Source: Flavimaricola marinus
Lineage (GTDB): Bacteria > Pseudomonadota > Alphaproteobacteria > Rhodobacterales > Rhodobacteraceae
Reading direction: 5' to 3'
Assembly (NCBI RefSeq): GCF_900184895.1
Contig: NZ_FXZK01000002.1
Location: 372,001-436,000 of the forward strand
DNA: 64,000 bases
Part shown: positions 9,055 to 16,719 of the stretch, one piece after another
Layout of the letters: every line of letters begins with the position of its first letter
How positions within the stretch are numbered: position 1 is the stretch's first letter
Notes under the pieces: model-generated
The model's database searches: none
Seen by the model: the letters and a program-made list of their open reading frames with translations, nothing else
Told to the model about the DNA's origin: nothing
Program-made: the position numbers and the translations under genes

Positions 9055-9900
9055 ATGGCATTGGCCACCCTTTCGGAGGTTTTAATCCCGGCGCGGACGC
9101 AGGGCTATGCGGTCGCGGGACTGGTCTGTCTGGGCTGGGAGGACGCGCGGGCATATGCGGCGGCGGCGGAGGCGGAGAATTGCCCGGTCATCCTGCAAGT
9201 CGGCCCGGGAGCACGGGCTCACATGCCGCTGCCCATCTGGGCGAAGATGCTGGTCTATCTTGCTGAAAATACGAGCGTTCCGGTCGTTGTTCATCTTGAT
9301 CACGGTCGATCACTTGAGGAGTGTCGGGTTGCTGTCGAAGAGGGTTTCTCTTCGGTAATGTTTGATGGAAGCCTTAAGAGCCTCGCGGAAAACATTGAAA
9401 TCATGCGCATAGTCGCCGAGATGAGTCATGCTGCGGGTGTGTCTTGCGAAGGTGAGATTGGTGTTGTCGGCTATGCCTCCGGGGCGGCGTCGATGGGCAC
9501 CGATCCGGCAGAGGCCGCTCGGTTTGCCGCCGAAACCGGGGTAGATGCGATGGCGGTTTCTGCCGGAAACACCCACCTTCAGACATCGAGCAATGCCGGG
9601 TTAAACATTGAATTATTGAAGAAAATACGCCATTCGGCCCCCGACACACCCCTCGTCATTCACGGTGGTTCCGGGGTGCCTGAGGGGGAGCGGGTGGAGC
9701 TTGCTCGGGCCGGGATGGTCAGCAAATTCAATATCGGCACGGAATTGCGGCTCGCATTCGGAGCCAGCTTGCGGCGCGGCCTCAACAAAAACCCGGAAGC
9801 CTTTGATCGCATTGATATTTTAAAATCGACCGCAGCCGATATCGAAGCCGCAGCGCGCCGGGTCATTCGCGCCATCGGCCCTTCAGAAACATCTGGATAA
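9055..9900 (+). CDS. Class II fructose-bisphosphate-type aldolase (IolJ-like)
   Basis: A 281-residue zinc aldolase. Metal and catalytic positions are visible in VVHLDHGRSLEEC (about residue 80), VSCEGEIGVVG (about residue 130), AVSAGNTHLQ (about residue 170) and LVIHGGSGVP (about residue 200), then KFNIGTELR. After IolC and IolB, the expected reaction is cleavage of 6-phospho-5-dehydro-2-deoxygluconate to dihydroxyacetone phosphate and malonate semialdehyde. iolA, which would use the latter, is not in the window. The middle third has more AT-rich codons than its neighbours. A role on fructose or tagatose bisphosphate cannot be excluded. Confidence 0.85.
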   Translation: MALATLSEVLIPARTQGYAVAGLVCLGWEDARAYAAAAEAENCPVILQVGPGARAHMPLPIWAKMLVYLAENTSVPVVVHLDHGRSLEECRVAVEEGFSSVMFDGSLKSLAENIEIMRIVAEMSHAAGVSCEGEIGVVGYASGAASMGTDPAEAARFAAETGVDAMAVSAGNTHLQTSSNAGLNIELLKKIRHSAPDTPLVIHGGSGVPEGERVELARAGMVSKFNIGTELRLAFGASLRRGLNKNPEAFDRIDILKSTAADIEAAARRVIRAIGPSETSG

Positions 9901-9943
9901 AGCGTCGGTCTGCCGTCGGTATCCGGTCGGTGTCATTTTCGGT
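9895..9943. repeat. Dispersed repeat copy A with phased GTCGGT units
   Basis: The first 44 bp match 58821-58864 at 40 of 44 positions. Inside it GTCGGT recurs at 9904, 9915 and 9926 (11-bp spacing), with TTCGGT at 9938. It overlaps the stop of the aldolase gene and reaches the 3' end of the converging acyltransferase gene. Confidence 0.7.
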
Positions 9944-10835
9944 CGAACTCGCCAGCGCGATATGGAGGGAAATAGCCGGTTGGCAGCCCATGGCAGAGCT
10001 TGTCGAAAGCGGCGGCGTTTAGGATTTTGCCACAGAGATGCGCGGTTCTGGTCTGATCGGTCCAACCACGCTTGAAATGCCCGACCCCGCCTGCATTGGC
10101 GGTCATCGGAGCCCCGCCCATATCGATGAATTGCATCTGCCCCGCGAACGCCTCGATGGCATAGGCCATCATCTGATAGCTCACCGACAACTCATACCCC
10201 CTCGCTGCATATGCCGAGAGATGGGCATAGGCCACGCCGCCGTCGAAGTAATACAGATCGGCGCCAAGGAGAGTTTGTCCTTCCCACGCCAGAACGATCT
10301 CTGCGCCCGGCACGGCGAGCTGATGGGCAAAGCTGTGAGCATCAAACCGGCGCAGCGCATCGATTCCATGCTTGTCGGCCAACCCTTGATACAGTGCCGT
10401 CCACACCTCCAGATCGGTCGGTCTTGGCGCACGGTGTTCGATCCAGACCGGAGACGCCTTTCGTAGCTTCTTGCGGTGATGTTTCGATATGGGACCGGGC
10501 ATTTCGAGATCGATGATGTAGTGCTCGTGTAGCGGCACGACCTTGTCGAACATCGCTTCCAGATCGGCCCGGCTCAACGGGCAGAATGGATCCGTGACGC
10601 AGGTGAGCGAGACGTGTTCGCCGTCGAGGGCCGCGAGGGCATCGGCCAATCCGCCCCAGTCGTCGCAGGACAGCACCGGATAGGGCCCCATGAAATCACG
10701 CTGCTGCGTGCCGGGGATTTCCCGCGACAGGACAAAGCCGCCGGTGTCGCAGAGCGGTTCGACCTGCCCAAGATGAGAGAGCGCCGCACGATAGCTTGTG
10801 CTTCGATAGCCCTGCCCAGTCCGGTCCATTCTCAT
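9933..10835 (-). CDS. GNAT/FemAB-like acyltransferase family protein
   Basis: About 300 residues. The start at 10835 is chosen because GAGGCAGGC precedes that ATG; a longer frame to 10916 has no ribosome site. The C-terminal half (ISKHHRKKLRKAS, LVLAWEGQTLLGADLYYFDGGVAYAHLSAYAARGYELSVSYQMM in outline, then IDMGG) resembles the GNAT/FemAB fold used for N-acyl transfer in lipid or peptide modification. No specific substrate is evident. It is convergent with the aldolase gene and lies 102 bp downstream of the VOC gene, so the SoxR-type promoter may reach it. Confidence 0.6.
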   Translation of the reverse strand: MRMDRTGQGYRSTSYRAALSHLGQVEPLCDTGGFVLSREIPGTQQRDFMGPYPVLSCDDWGGLADALAALDGEHVSLTCVTDPFCPLSRADLEAMFDKVVPLHEHYIIDLEMPGPISKHHRKKLRKASPVWIEHRAPRPTDLEVWTALYQGLADKHGIDALRRFDAHSFAHQLAVPGAEIVLAWEGQTLLGADLYYFDGGVAYAHLSAYAARGYELSVSYQMMAYAIEAFAGQMQFIDMGGAPMTANAGGVGHFKRGWTDQTRTAHLCGKILNAAAFDKLCHGLPTGYFPPYRAGEFDRK

Positions 10836-10937
10836 GCCTGCCTCGCCCGTTGCGACCCGCCGGAGCACTCTCCGGCAGGTCGGGCTAGGCATATCAGGGC
10901 AGCCGCCTTGGGCCAAGCGATGCCGCCCGCACGGCGA

Positions 10938-11321
10938 TCAGGCGTAGCAGATCACCTCGATCTCGACGCCGTTCTCTTCGTGAAAGTAGAACCGCTTGCC
11001 CGGCTCGTAGTCGGCGTGCGAATGGGCTTTATAACCCTCTGCGGTGACCCTTGCTTCGGCCTCGTCGAGATCGTCGACCACGACGCCGATATGATTGAGC
11101 CCGCCCCTTGCAGTATAGCTGTTGTCCGGCTCGGTCTGAGCGGTATCCGGCGGCCCGGTGTAGACGGCGAGATAGCTGTGCTCTTCCCCGACGTGGACGG
11201 TGCGACCGCCGTGGATGGAGCCGCCTGCCCACCGCACCTTCCAACCGAAGAGCCGCCCCAGCATTGCCGCAGTTGCGTCGGGGTCTTTCACCGTGACGTT
11301 TACATGTTCCAAACGTGCCAT
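10938..11321 (-). CDS. VOC-family (glyoxalase/dioxygenase superfamily) protein, SoxR-controlled
   Basis: A 127-residue vicinal-oxygen-chelate protein: MARLEHVNVTVKDPDATAAM opens the first beta-alpha-beta-beta-beta unit, and LNHIGVVVDDLDEAEARV with FYFHEENGVEIEVICY forms the second. Metal ligands are likely His6, the HIG histidine and the terminal Glu of VEIEV. Enzyme class is open; glyoxalase-like, fosfomycin/bleomycin-resistance-like and dioxygenase members share this fold. Its promoter carries a perfect SoxR box with the same geometry as E. coli soxS, so it is probably induced by redox-cycling compounds, and a detoxification role is inferred. Confidence 0.8.
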   Translation of the reverse strand: MARLEHVNVTVKDPDATAAMLGRLFGWKVRWAGGSIHGGRTVHVGEEHSYLAVYTGPPDTAQTEPDNSYTARGGLNHIGVVVDDLDEAEARVTAEGYKAHSHADYEPGKRFYFHEENGVEIEVICYA

Positions 11322-11353
11322 CGTCCGTCCTTTCGTTTTGCGTTGACCTCTCC

Positions 11354-11384
11354 CTTGTAATTTCTCAAGTTAACTTGAGATCAA
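11354..11384 (-). promoter_or_regulatory. SoxR-dependent promoter and SoxR box
   Basis: TCTCAAGTTAACTTGAGA at 11363-11380 is a perfect palindrome whose 16-bp core equals the E. coli soxS SoxR site. On the minus strand the -35 TTGATC (11379-11384) and -10 TACAAG (11354-11359) are 19 bp apart, the overlong spacer typical of MerR-family promoters. The -10 is 33 bp from the VOC start codon. Confidence 0.88.
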
Positions 11385-11407
11385 GAGAAATCTTTCGGAG
11401 GTTCGCA

Positions 11408-11869
11408 TTGGCCAAGACACCCCCTTCACAGGGCCTGACAATCGGTGATCTGGCCGCCCGGTCCGGCCTCGCTGTTTCGGCGATCCGCTTTTATGAAACG
11501 CATGATATCGTGAAACCGCTGCGCAATGCCGGAGGCCATCGCCGGTATTCCCGGGCCGACCTTCGCCGGTTGTCGTTTGCCCTGATTGCACAGGGCCTCG
11601 GATTCTCCCTTTCCGATATCGGTGCGAGCCTTGCCCAATTGCCCGACGACGCGGCCCCCAGCCGGGCGGATTGGACCCGTATGGCCAAGGGGTTTCGCCG
11701 TCAGATCGACGACCGAATCGCCGCGCTGACCGCGCTGGCCGACAATCTGGATGGATGTATCGGATGCGGCTGTTTGTCCCTTGATCGATGCACCCTGTAT
11801 AACTCGCAAGACCGCGCCGCGGCGAAGGGCCCCGGCCCGCGCTATCTGATGGGTGACAGATCGGATTGA
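11408..11869 (+). CDS. soxR: Redox-sensitive MerR-family regulator SoxR
   Basis: A 153-residue SoxR. The MerR helix-turn-helix is at about residues 10-40 (LTIGDLAARSGLAVSAIRFYE), a dimerisation helix follows, and the [2Fe-2S] cluster motif C-x2-C-x-C-x5-C is intact as CIGCGCLSLDRC near residue 120. Oxidation of the cluster activates target promoters. The TTG at 11408 is chosen because CGGAGGT lies 5 bp upstream; a longer frame starting at 11315 would run through the SoxR box. It is divergent from its probable target, the VOC gene. There is no soxS, as usual outside enterics. Confidence 0.95.
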   Translation: MAKTPPSQGLTIGDLAARSGLAVSAIRFYETHDIVKPLRNAGGHRRYSRADLRRLSFALIAQGLGFSLSDIGASLAQLPDDAAPSRADWTRMAKGFRRQIDDRIAALTALADNLDGCIGCGCLSLDRCTLYNSQDRAAAKGPGPRYLMGDRSD

Positions 11870-11900
11870 CTCTGGCTGCCGCCACGGATTGTGTGCGCAC

Positions 11901-13097
11901 ATGACCAATATGCTTTCCTCCCGTATCACCCAGATCAATGCCGGCGGCTCCGACGGCTGGGATCTGTATCGTCGCGCTCGTGCCATGAAGGAGGCGGGCG
12001 AACCGGTGATCGAGTTGACGATCGGCGAGCATGATATCGGCACGGCGGCACCGATCCTGAAGGCGATGTATGATGCCGCCTTGGCCGGCAAGGTCGGCTA
12101 TTCGGCGATTCCGGGCACTGATGTGCTTCGTCGGGCGATTGCTGATCGCATCGCGTCCCGCACCGGCGTGCCAACCGGGCTGGAGAACGTGATCGTGGTC
12201 CCCGGCGGTCAGGCCGGGCTGTTCGCCGCGCATGTCGCCGCCTGTGACGCCGGTGACGGTGCTCTCTACGTCGATCCCTATTACGCGACCTATCCCGGCA
12301 CGATCCGCTCGGCGGGCCTCGTCCCGCGCTCTCTGACCGCCCGCGCCGCCGACGGTTTCCAACCCGCAAAGGCCGATATTCTGGAGGCCGCCGAGGCGTT
12401 GCGCGCGTCCGGTGTCCGCCCGCGCAGCCTGTTGATCAACAGCCCCAACAACCCGACGGGTGTCGTCTATTCGCAAGAGACGATGGCCGGTATTGCCGAA
12501 GCCTGCACCGAGGCCGATCTCTGGCTGATCTCGGACGAGGTCTACGACACGCAGGTCTGGGAGGGTGAGCATCGCTCGCCCCGCCAGTTGCCCGGCATGT
12601 CCGAGCGCACCCTCGTCGTCGGTTCCCTGTCCAAGAGCCATGCCATGACCGGCAGCCGCGTCGGGTGGATCTGCGGCCCGGCCCCGGCGATTTCGGCCCT
12701 CAACGATCTGGTGACCAACACCACCTATGGTTTGCCCGGCTATATTCAGGCCGCCGCGGTTTTCGCCCTTGCCCAGGGTCCCGACTTCGAGGCCGAGGTC
12801 GGTGCTCCCTTCATGCGCCGCCGTGCGATTACCCGCGAGTTGCTCTCGGCCCAGAACGTGGTCCGCGAAGTGCCGATGCAGGGGGCGATGTATGCCTTTC
12901 TCGATATTCGCGCGACGGGTATGAGCGGCTCCGCCTTTGGCGAGGCCCTGCTGGATGCCACCGGTGTCGCGGTCATGCCGGGCGAGAGTTTTGGCGCGGC
13001 CGCCGCCGGTCACGTGCGCGTCGCCATGACTGTGGCGGACGACAAATATCGTCAGGCCTTGTCGAAATTGCTGAGTTTCGCCGCAGAAAGGGCGTGA
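11901..13097 (+). CDS. Pyridoxal-phosphate aminotransferase, class I/II
   Basis: A 398-residue aspartate-aminotransferase-fold protein. ELTIGEHDI and GYSAIPGTDVLRRAIADR near the N-terminus are typical; LLINSPNNPTGVVYS contains the conserved NNPTG, LWLISDEVYDTQVW the PLP-contacting D and Y, and VGSLSKSHAMTGSRVGW the Schiff-base Lys and phosphate-binding Arg. The ATG at 11901 is preferred because an earlier one at 11853 overlaps the end of soxR. Amino-acid specificity is not readable. It follows soxR by 31 bp but a functional link is not evident. Confidence 0.9.
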   Translation: MTNMLSSRITQINAGGSDGWDLYRRARAMKEAGEPVIELTIGEHDIGTAAPILKAMYDAALAGKVGYSAIPGTDVLRRAIADRIASRTGVPTGLENVIVVPGGQAGLFAAHVAACDAGDGALYVDPYYATYPGTIRSAGLVPRSLTARAADGFQPAKADILEAAEALRASGVRPRSLLINSPNNPTGVVYSQETMAGIAEACTEADLWLISDEVYDTQVWEGEHRSPRQLPGMSERTLVVGSLSKSHAMTGSRVGWICGPAPAISALNDLVTNTTYGLPGYIQAAAVFALAQGPDFEAEVGAPFMRRRAITRELLSAQNVVREVPMQGAMYAFLDIRATGMSGSAFGEALLDATGVAVMPGESFGAAAAGHVRVAMTVADDKYRQALSKLLSFAAERA

Positions 13098-13161
13098 TTT
13101 CCCCACTTGGCAGTCGCTGACGCGACGATAGACTGAGCGCATTCAGTCCGAAGGAATTGTT

Positions 13162-14028
13162 ATGCGCTCATTCATCCTCAGCCTCGTTGCAACCCTGACA
13201 GTCGGGGCGGCCGCACATGCCCAGACCTACCCAAGCCAGTCCGAGACGCCGATCACGGATGATGCCGAGCTTTTGTCTCCGGTTCAGGAGGCGGAGCTCG
13301 CCGAACGTATCGTTCAGCTGGAACAGGAGACAGACAGCGACGTTGCCGTTGTCACCCTGCCCGCCACCCAGTTCTACACGATGGGCGATGACGTCGATGT
13401 CTATGCAGCCAACCTCGTAGCGGCATGGGACATGGCGGGCCCCGTAGGCAATCGCCATGTGCTTGTGGTGATCTTTCGGGATGACCGCGAGTTGGCCATC
13501 GAGATCGGCGAAGGCTTTGGCGTCGATGGCCCGGCCGTGGCCGCTCAGATCATCGAAGAAGCCATCACCCCGGCATTCCGCGAGGACGATTATCCCGGCG
13601 GTATTCGGGCCGCGGTCGAAGCGATAGCCACTCGGGTATTGGCTCCCGCCGGCAGTCAAACCAACGAGGCGACGGCCACCACGCCAGCCTCCGCTGCTGC
13701 GGAAGCTGACGGCGACGCAGAAGGCGGCAGCAATGTCTTGTATTATGTCGGGGCGGGTGTTGCGGCGCTGATCGCGCTGATTGTAGGGGCAAACAGGCGC
13801 TCTGCGGCAAAGCTGGCCGCCACCCCCTGCCCAGCCTGTGGCAAGACCGGGCTGACGCGCGAACGGGTGACCGTCGAAGAGGCCACCGAGACAGCCGAAG
13901 GCCGGGGCGAGACCCGCACCATTTGTCCTTCATGCGGTCATGTAGAGGCCAAACCCTACACGATCTCGAAGAAGGAGCCGAAACCGGCCGGGGAAGGTAA
14001 GGGCGGCGGTGCCAAGGGGGAATGGTGA
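13162..14028 (+). CDS. TPM-domain protein with zinc-ribbon tail
   Basis: A 288-residue exported, membrane-anchored protein. A signal peptide (MRSFILSLVATLTVGAAAHAQ) is followed by a TPM domain at about residues 30-165, with ITDDAELLSPVQEAELAERI and RELAIEIGEGFGVDG typical of the YgcG/Psb32 family. After an Ala/Glu-rich linker comes one membrane helix (NVLYYVGAGVAALIALIVGA) and a cytoplasmic zinc ribbon (CPAC and CPSC) with a Lys/Gly-rich end. TPM domains have been linked to phosphatase activity and photosystem or membrane-protein maintenance; its role here is unknown. Confidence 0.82.
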   Translation: MRSFILSLVATLTVGAAAHAQTYPSQSETPITDDAELLSPVQEAELAERIVQLEQETDSDVAVVTLPATQFYTMGDDVDVYAANLVAAWDMAGPVGNRHVLVVIFRDDRELAIEIGEGFGVDGPAVAAQIIEEAITPAFREDDYPGGIRAAVEAIATRVLAPAGSQTNEATATTPASAAAEADGDAEGGSNVLYYVGAGVAALIALIVGANRRSAAKLAATPCPACGKTGLTRERVTVEEATETAEGRGETRTICPSCGHVEAKPYTISKKEPKPAGEGKGGGAKGEW

Positions 14029-14053
14029 CATCCGCCGCCCCCGGTTTTGACGC

Positions 14054-14680
14054 TTAGAACTGGTAGGATACCCGTGCGCCAAAGGTCGTCGCGCTGACGT
14101 CGATACCGCTGCCGGCATAGTCCTCGAACTCGTGCTGAAGCACTTCGGCACCGACCAGAACGCTATCGCTCACGCGGTAGTCGACACCTGCGCCGTAGAA
14201 GTAGCCGTCGCCGGAATCGTCAATCGCGCCGCCTGTGCTGAGCTGGGCATAGCCACCGGTGACGTATGGCAGGAAGGCACCTGCATCGTAACCGGCGCGC
14301 AGCTTGGCGCGGGCCACGCTGTCGAGGTCGAGGCTGATGCCGTCGTCGGTGATCTCGGACCCCATAAATTCAAGCTCTGCACCCAGAACAGCCGCGCCGA
14401 GATCGTACATGTAGCCTGCGTGCACGCCGTAGGTCAGCCCGTTCATCTCGTCACCGATCGTCGATGATCCGGTCACATCTCCGTAGCCGATCGACGCACC
14501 GCCGTAGAAGCCGGTCCAGTCGACGGGTTGCGGTGCCGGGGTGACCATCACAGGCGCAATCGTGGGCTCGGGGGTCGGCTCTGCCAGACCGCCGGCAGCC
14601 AGAGGGCTGGCGAGCAGTGCCACTGCGGCGCCGGTCAGGGCGGTGGTGCGAAGCGTTTTGTGCGTACGTGCGTTGGTCAT
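14054..14680 (-). CDS. Outer-membrane beta-barrel protein
   Basis: A 208-residue protein with a signal peptide (about residues 1-29, ending LASPLAAG), a Pro/Thr-rich linker (PTPEPTIAPVMVTPAPQP) and an eight-strand-type barrel starting WTGFYGGASIGYGD, with alternating aromatic and polar residues, ending in YQF with the C-terminal Phe used for outer-membrane assembly. It resembles the Omp25/RopB-like porin family of alphaproteobacteria. AGGAGATC precedes the ATG. It is convergent with the TPM gene. Confidence 0.82.
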   Translation of the reverse strand: MTNARTHKTLRTTALTGAAVALLASPLAAGGLAEPTPEPTIAPVMVTPAPQPVDWTGFYGGASIGYGDVTGSSTIGDEMNGLTYGVHAGYMYDLGAAVLGAELEFMGSEITDDGISLDLDSVARAKLRAGYDAGAFLPYVTGGYAQLSTGGAIDDSGDGYFYGAGVDYRVSDSVLVGAEVLQHEFEDYAGSGIDVSATTFGARVSYQF

Positions 14681-14966
14681 GTTGATCTCCTGTATATCGA
14701 ATTTCGCCGGGCCGCGTCGTGCCCGTTGCTACAGTAGCTAGGCACTGACCGCCCGATTGCATCGGCTGGGCGGTGGTTCTCCCGCAGGGTGGCGTAACTT
14801 GGCCTAAAGCTCTGAACTCAATCGGCTAAACCCCGCTCAGTTCCATCTCGAGTGCCATTTTCTTCAAAAATGTGATCGATGGTCATTTGCGACCTCGGGT
14901 CGCAAATGAACGAGACGCGCGGTTTTCCCGACCTGATCCTGTGGTCAGAAGATCGGGAGACGGGAC
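14681..14966. other. Intergenic region upstream of the barrel-protein gene
   Basis: About 290 bp without a supported gene. It must hold the promoter of the outer-membrane protein. It contains the perfect inverted repeat described at 14883-14909 near its right end. Confidence 0.5.
14883..14909. promoter_or_regulatory. Perfect 12-bp inverted repeat, candidate operator
   Basis: Arms TCATTTGCGACC and GGTCGCAAATGA are perfectly complementary around a TCG loop. No T-run follows on either strand, so a terminator is unlikely. It lies about 190 bp upstream of the MttB-family start and 200 bp upstream of the barrel-protein start. Confidence 0.5.
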
Positions 14967-15050
14967 ATGTCGTCACGCCAATGGTGGATCACGCTGACGC
15001 TGCGCACGATCGGTGCCCGGCGCGGGCGTGCCGCAAGGGGCCGCCCCTGA
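14967..15050 (+). CDS. Possible 27-residue leader peptide
   Basis: ATG at 14967 with GGGAG seven bases upstream opens a 27-codon frame (MSSRQWWITLTLRTIGARRG and a basic end) that closes 52 bp before the methyltransferase start. Ribosome-site spacing is better than for many genes here, but no homology is recognisable. It could be a short upstream reading frame or chance. Confidence 0.3.
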   Translation: MSSRQWWITLTLRTIGARRGRAARGRP

Positions 15051-15102
15051 CTGTGGCCCTGACAGCCCTCCTTGCTTTTCCCATTTGGACAGGTCCGATC
15101 TC

Positions 15103-16668
15103 ATGACAGTTGAAGCGACAGAACCCCCTCCGCCCAGCCGTGGCCCCACCCGCTCTGGCGGGCGCGCCGCCCGACACGCCGCCCGAAGCGCCCCGCTGGC
15201 ATCCGACAAGCGCCCGGTTCGGGCCGGATTGACCGGGGGCCAATACAGCCCCCTCACTCAGGCGGAGGTGCTGCGCATCCACGACACCGCCTTGCGCGCG
15301 CTCGAAGAGATCGGGCTGGCCGACGCCCCACCGTCCGGCGTGCGTATCCTGACCGGTGCGGGCGCGGTGCAAGGCGCCGACGGTCGCATCCGGTTCCCCC
15401 GCGCCCTGGTCGAGGACATGCTGGCCCTCGCCGCCCGCGATCTGACCCTGCATGGCCGCGATCCGGCACACGACCTGCTGCTGTCCGGCAACCGCGTCCA
15501 TTACGGAACTGCAGGTGCCGCCGTGCATGTCGTCGATGTCGAGGGCCGCAAGTATCGCGAGTCGACCGTCCAGGACCTGCACGACGCCGCCCGCATCGTG
15601 AACCAGCTCGACAACATCCATTTCCTGCAAAGGCCGATGGTGTGCCGGGATATTCCCGACAACCGCGAGATGGACCTCAACACGATCTATGCCTGCTGCA
15701 CGGGCACGAGCAAACACGTGGGCACCTCCTTTACGGAACCCGGTTTCGTGCCGGATGCCTTCGAGATGCTCCACATGATCGCGGGGGGCGAGGCAGCTTG
15801 GCGCGCACGTCCGTTCGTGTCGAACTCCAATTGCTTTGTCGTGCCGCCGATGAAATTCGCCACCGAAAGCTGTCAGGTCATGGAGGCCTGCATAGCGGGC
15901 GGCATGCCTGTTCTGCTCCTGTCCGCGGGTCAGGCCGGGGCGACCGCTCCCGCGCCCATCGCGGGCGCGATCGTGCAGGCGGTCGCGGAATGCCTGGCCG
16001 GTGTCGTCTATGTCAATGCGATTGCCCCCGGCCATCCGGCCATCTTCGGCACCTGGCCCTTCGTCTCGGACCTGCGGACCGGCGCGATGTCCGGAGGCTC
16101 GGGCGAACAGGCGCTTCTGACCGCGGGCTGTGCCCAGATGCACCGGTTCTACGGCCTGCCGGGAGGCGCGGCCGCAGGCATCGCGGATGCCAAGCTGCCG
16201 GACATGCAGGCCGGATGGGAGCAGATGTGCTCGAACGTCATGGCCGGGCTTTCCGGTCTCAACATGATCTACGAGGCCGCGGGCATGCATGCCTCGCTGC
16301 TGGGCTACTGCCTCGAATCGCTGATCCTCGGCGACGACCTGATCGGTCAGGCGTTGCGATGCGTGCGCGGCATCGAAGTGACCGACGATACCATGGCGCT
16401 TGAGACGATGCGGACGACCTGCATCGGCGGGCCGGGCCATTATCTCGGGTCGGACCAGACGCTGGCGCTCATGCAGACCGAGTATATCTATCCTGCCACC
16501 GCGGACCGCACCTCTCCCAAGGAGTGGGAAGAGAAAAATCGCCCCGATCTGGTCAAATCCGCGACCGCGCGAAAGGAGCGCATTCTGAGCGAGCCTTCCG
16601 CCGCCCGCCTCGATCCGGTCACGGATGCCGCCATAAGGGCGCGATTCCGCATTCATCTGCCGGGTTAA
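15103..16668 (+). CDS. MttB-family (trimethylamine/betaine-type) corrinoid methyltransferase, non-pyrrolysine
   Basis: A 521-residue TIM-barrel methyltransferase of the MttB family. The N-terminal ~45 residues are Pro/Arg-rich; the family domain begins at GLTGGQYSPLTQAEVLRIHDTALRALEEIG in outline. Glycine-rich segments NCFVVPPMKFATESC, GTWPFVSDLRTGAMSGGSGEQ and GGPGHYLGS are characteristic. There is no in-frame TAG, so it lacks pyrrolysine and probably acts on a quaternary amine such as glycine betaine or a related osmolyte, passing the methyl group to a corrinoid protein not encoded nearby. Start at 15103 is chosen over an extended frame from 15013. Substrate is inferred from the family only. 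Confidence 0.85.
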   Translation: MTVEATEPPPPSRGPTRSGGRAARHAARSAPLASDKRPVRAGLTGGQYSPLTQAEVLRIHDTALRALEEIGLADAPPSGVRILTGAGAVQGADGRIRFPRALVEDMLALAARDLTLHGRDPAHDLLLSGNRVHYGTAGAAVHVVDVEGRKYRESTVQDLHDAARIVNQLDNIHFLQRPMVCRDIPDNREMDLNTIYACCTGTSKHVGTSFTEPGFVPDAFEMLHMIAGGEAAWRARPFVSNSNCFVVPPMKFATESCQVMEACIAGGMPVLLLSAGQAGATAPAPIAGAIVQAVAECLAGVVYVNAIAPGHPAIFGTWPFVSDLRTGAMSGGSGEQALLTAGCAQMHRFYGLPGGAAAGIADAKLPDMQAGWEQMCSNVMAGLSGLNMIYEAAGMHASLLGYCLESLILGDDLIGQALRCVRGIEVTDDTMALETMRTTCIGGPGHYLGSDQTLALMQTEYIYPATADRTSPKEWEEKNRPDLVKSATARKERILSEPSAARLDPVTDAAIRARFRIHLPG

Positions 16669-16719
16669 ACATGCTGCACTAAGACGGCCATATTGATCGC
16701 CACTGATCTTCTTTGGGTT

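Noticed and set aside
15103-16668. Pyrrolysine-containing trimethylamine methyltransferase
   Set aside because: The frame has no internal TAG codon, so it is a non-pyrrolysine family member.
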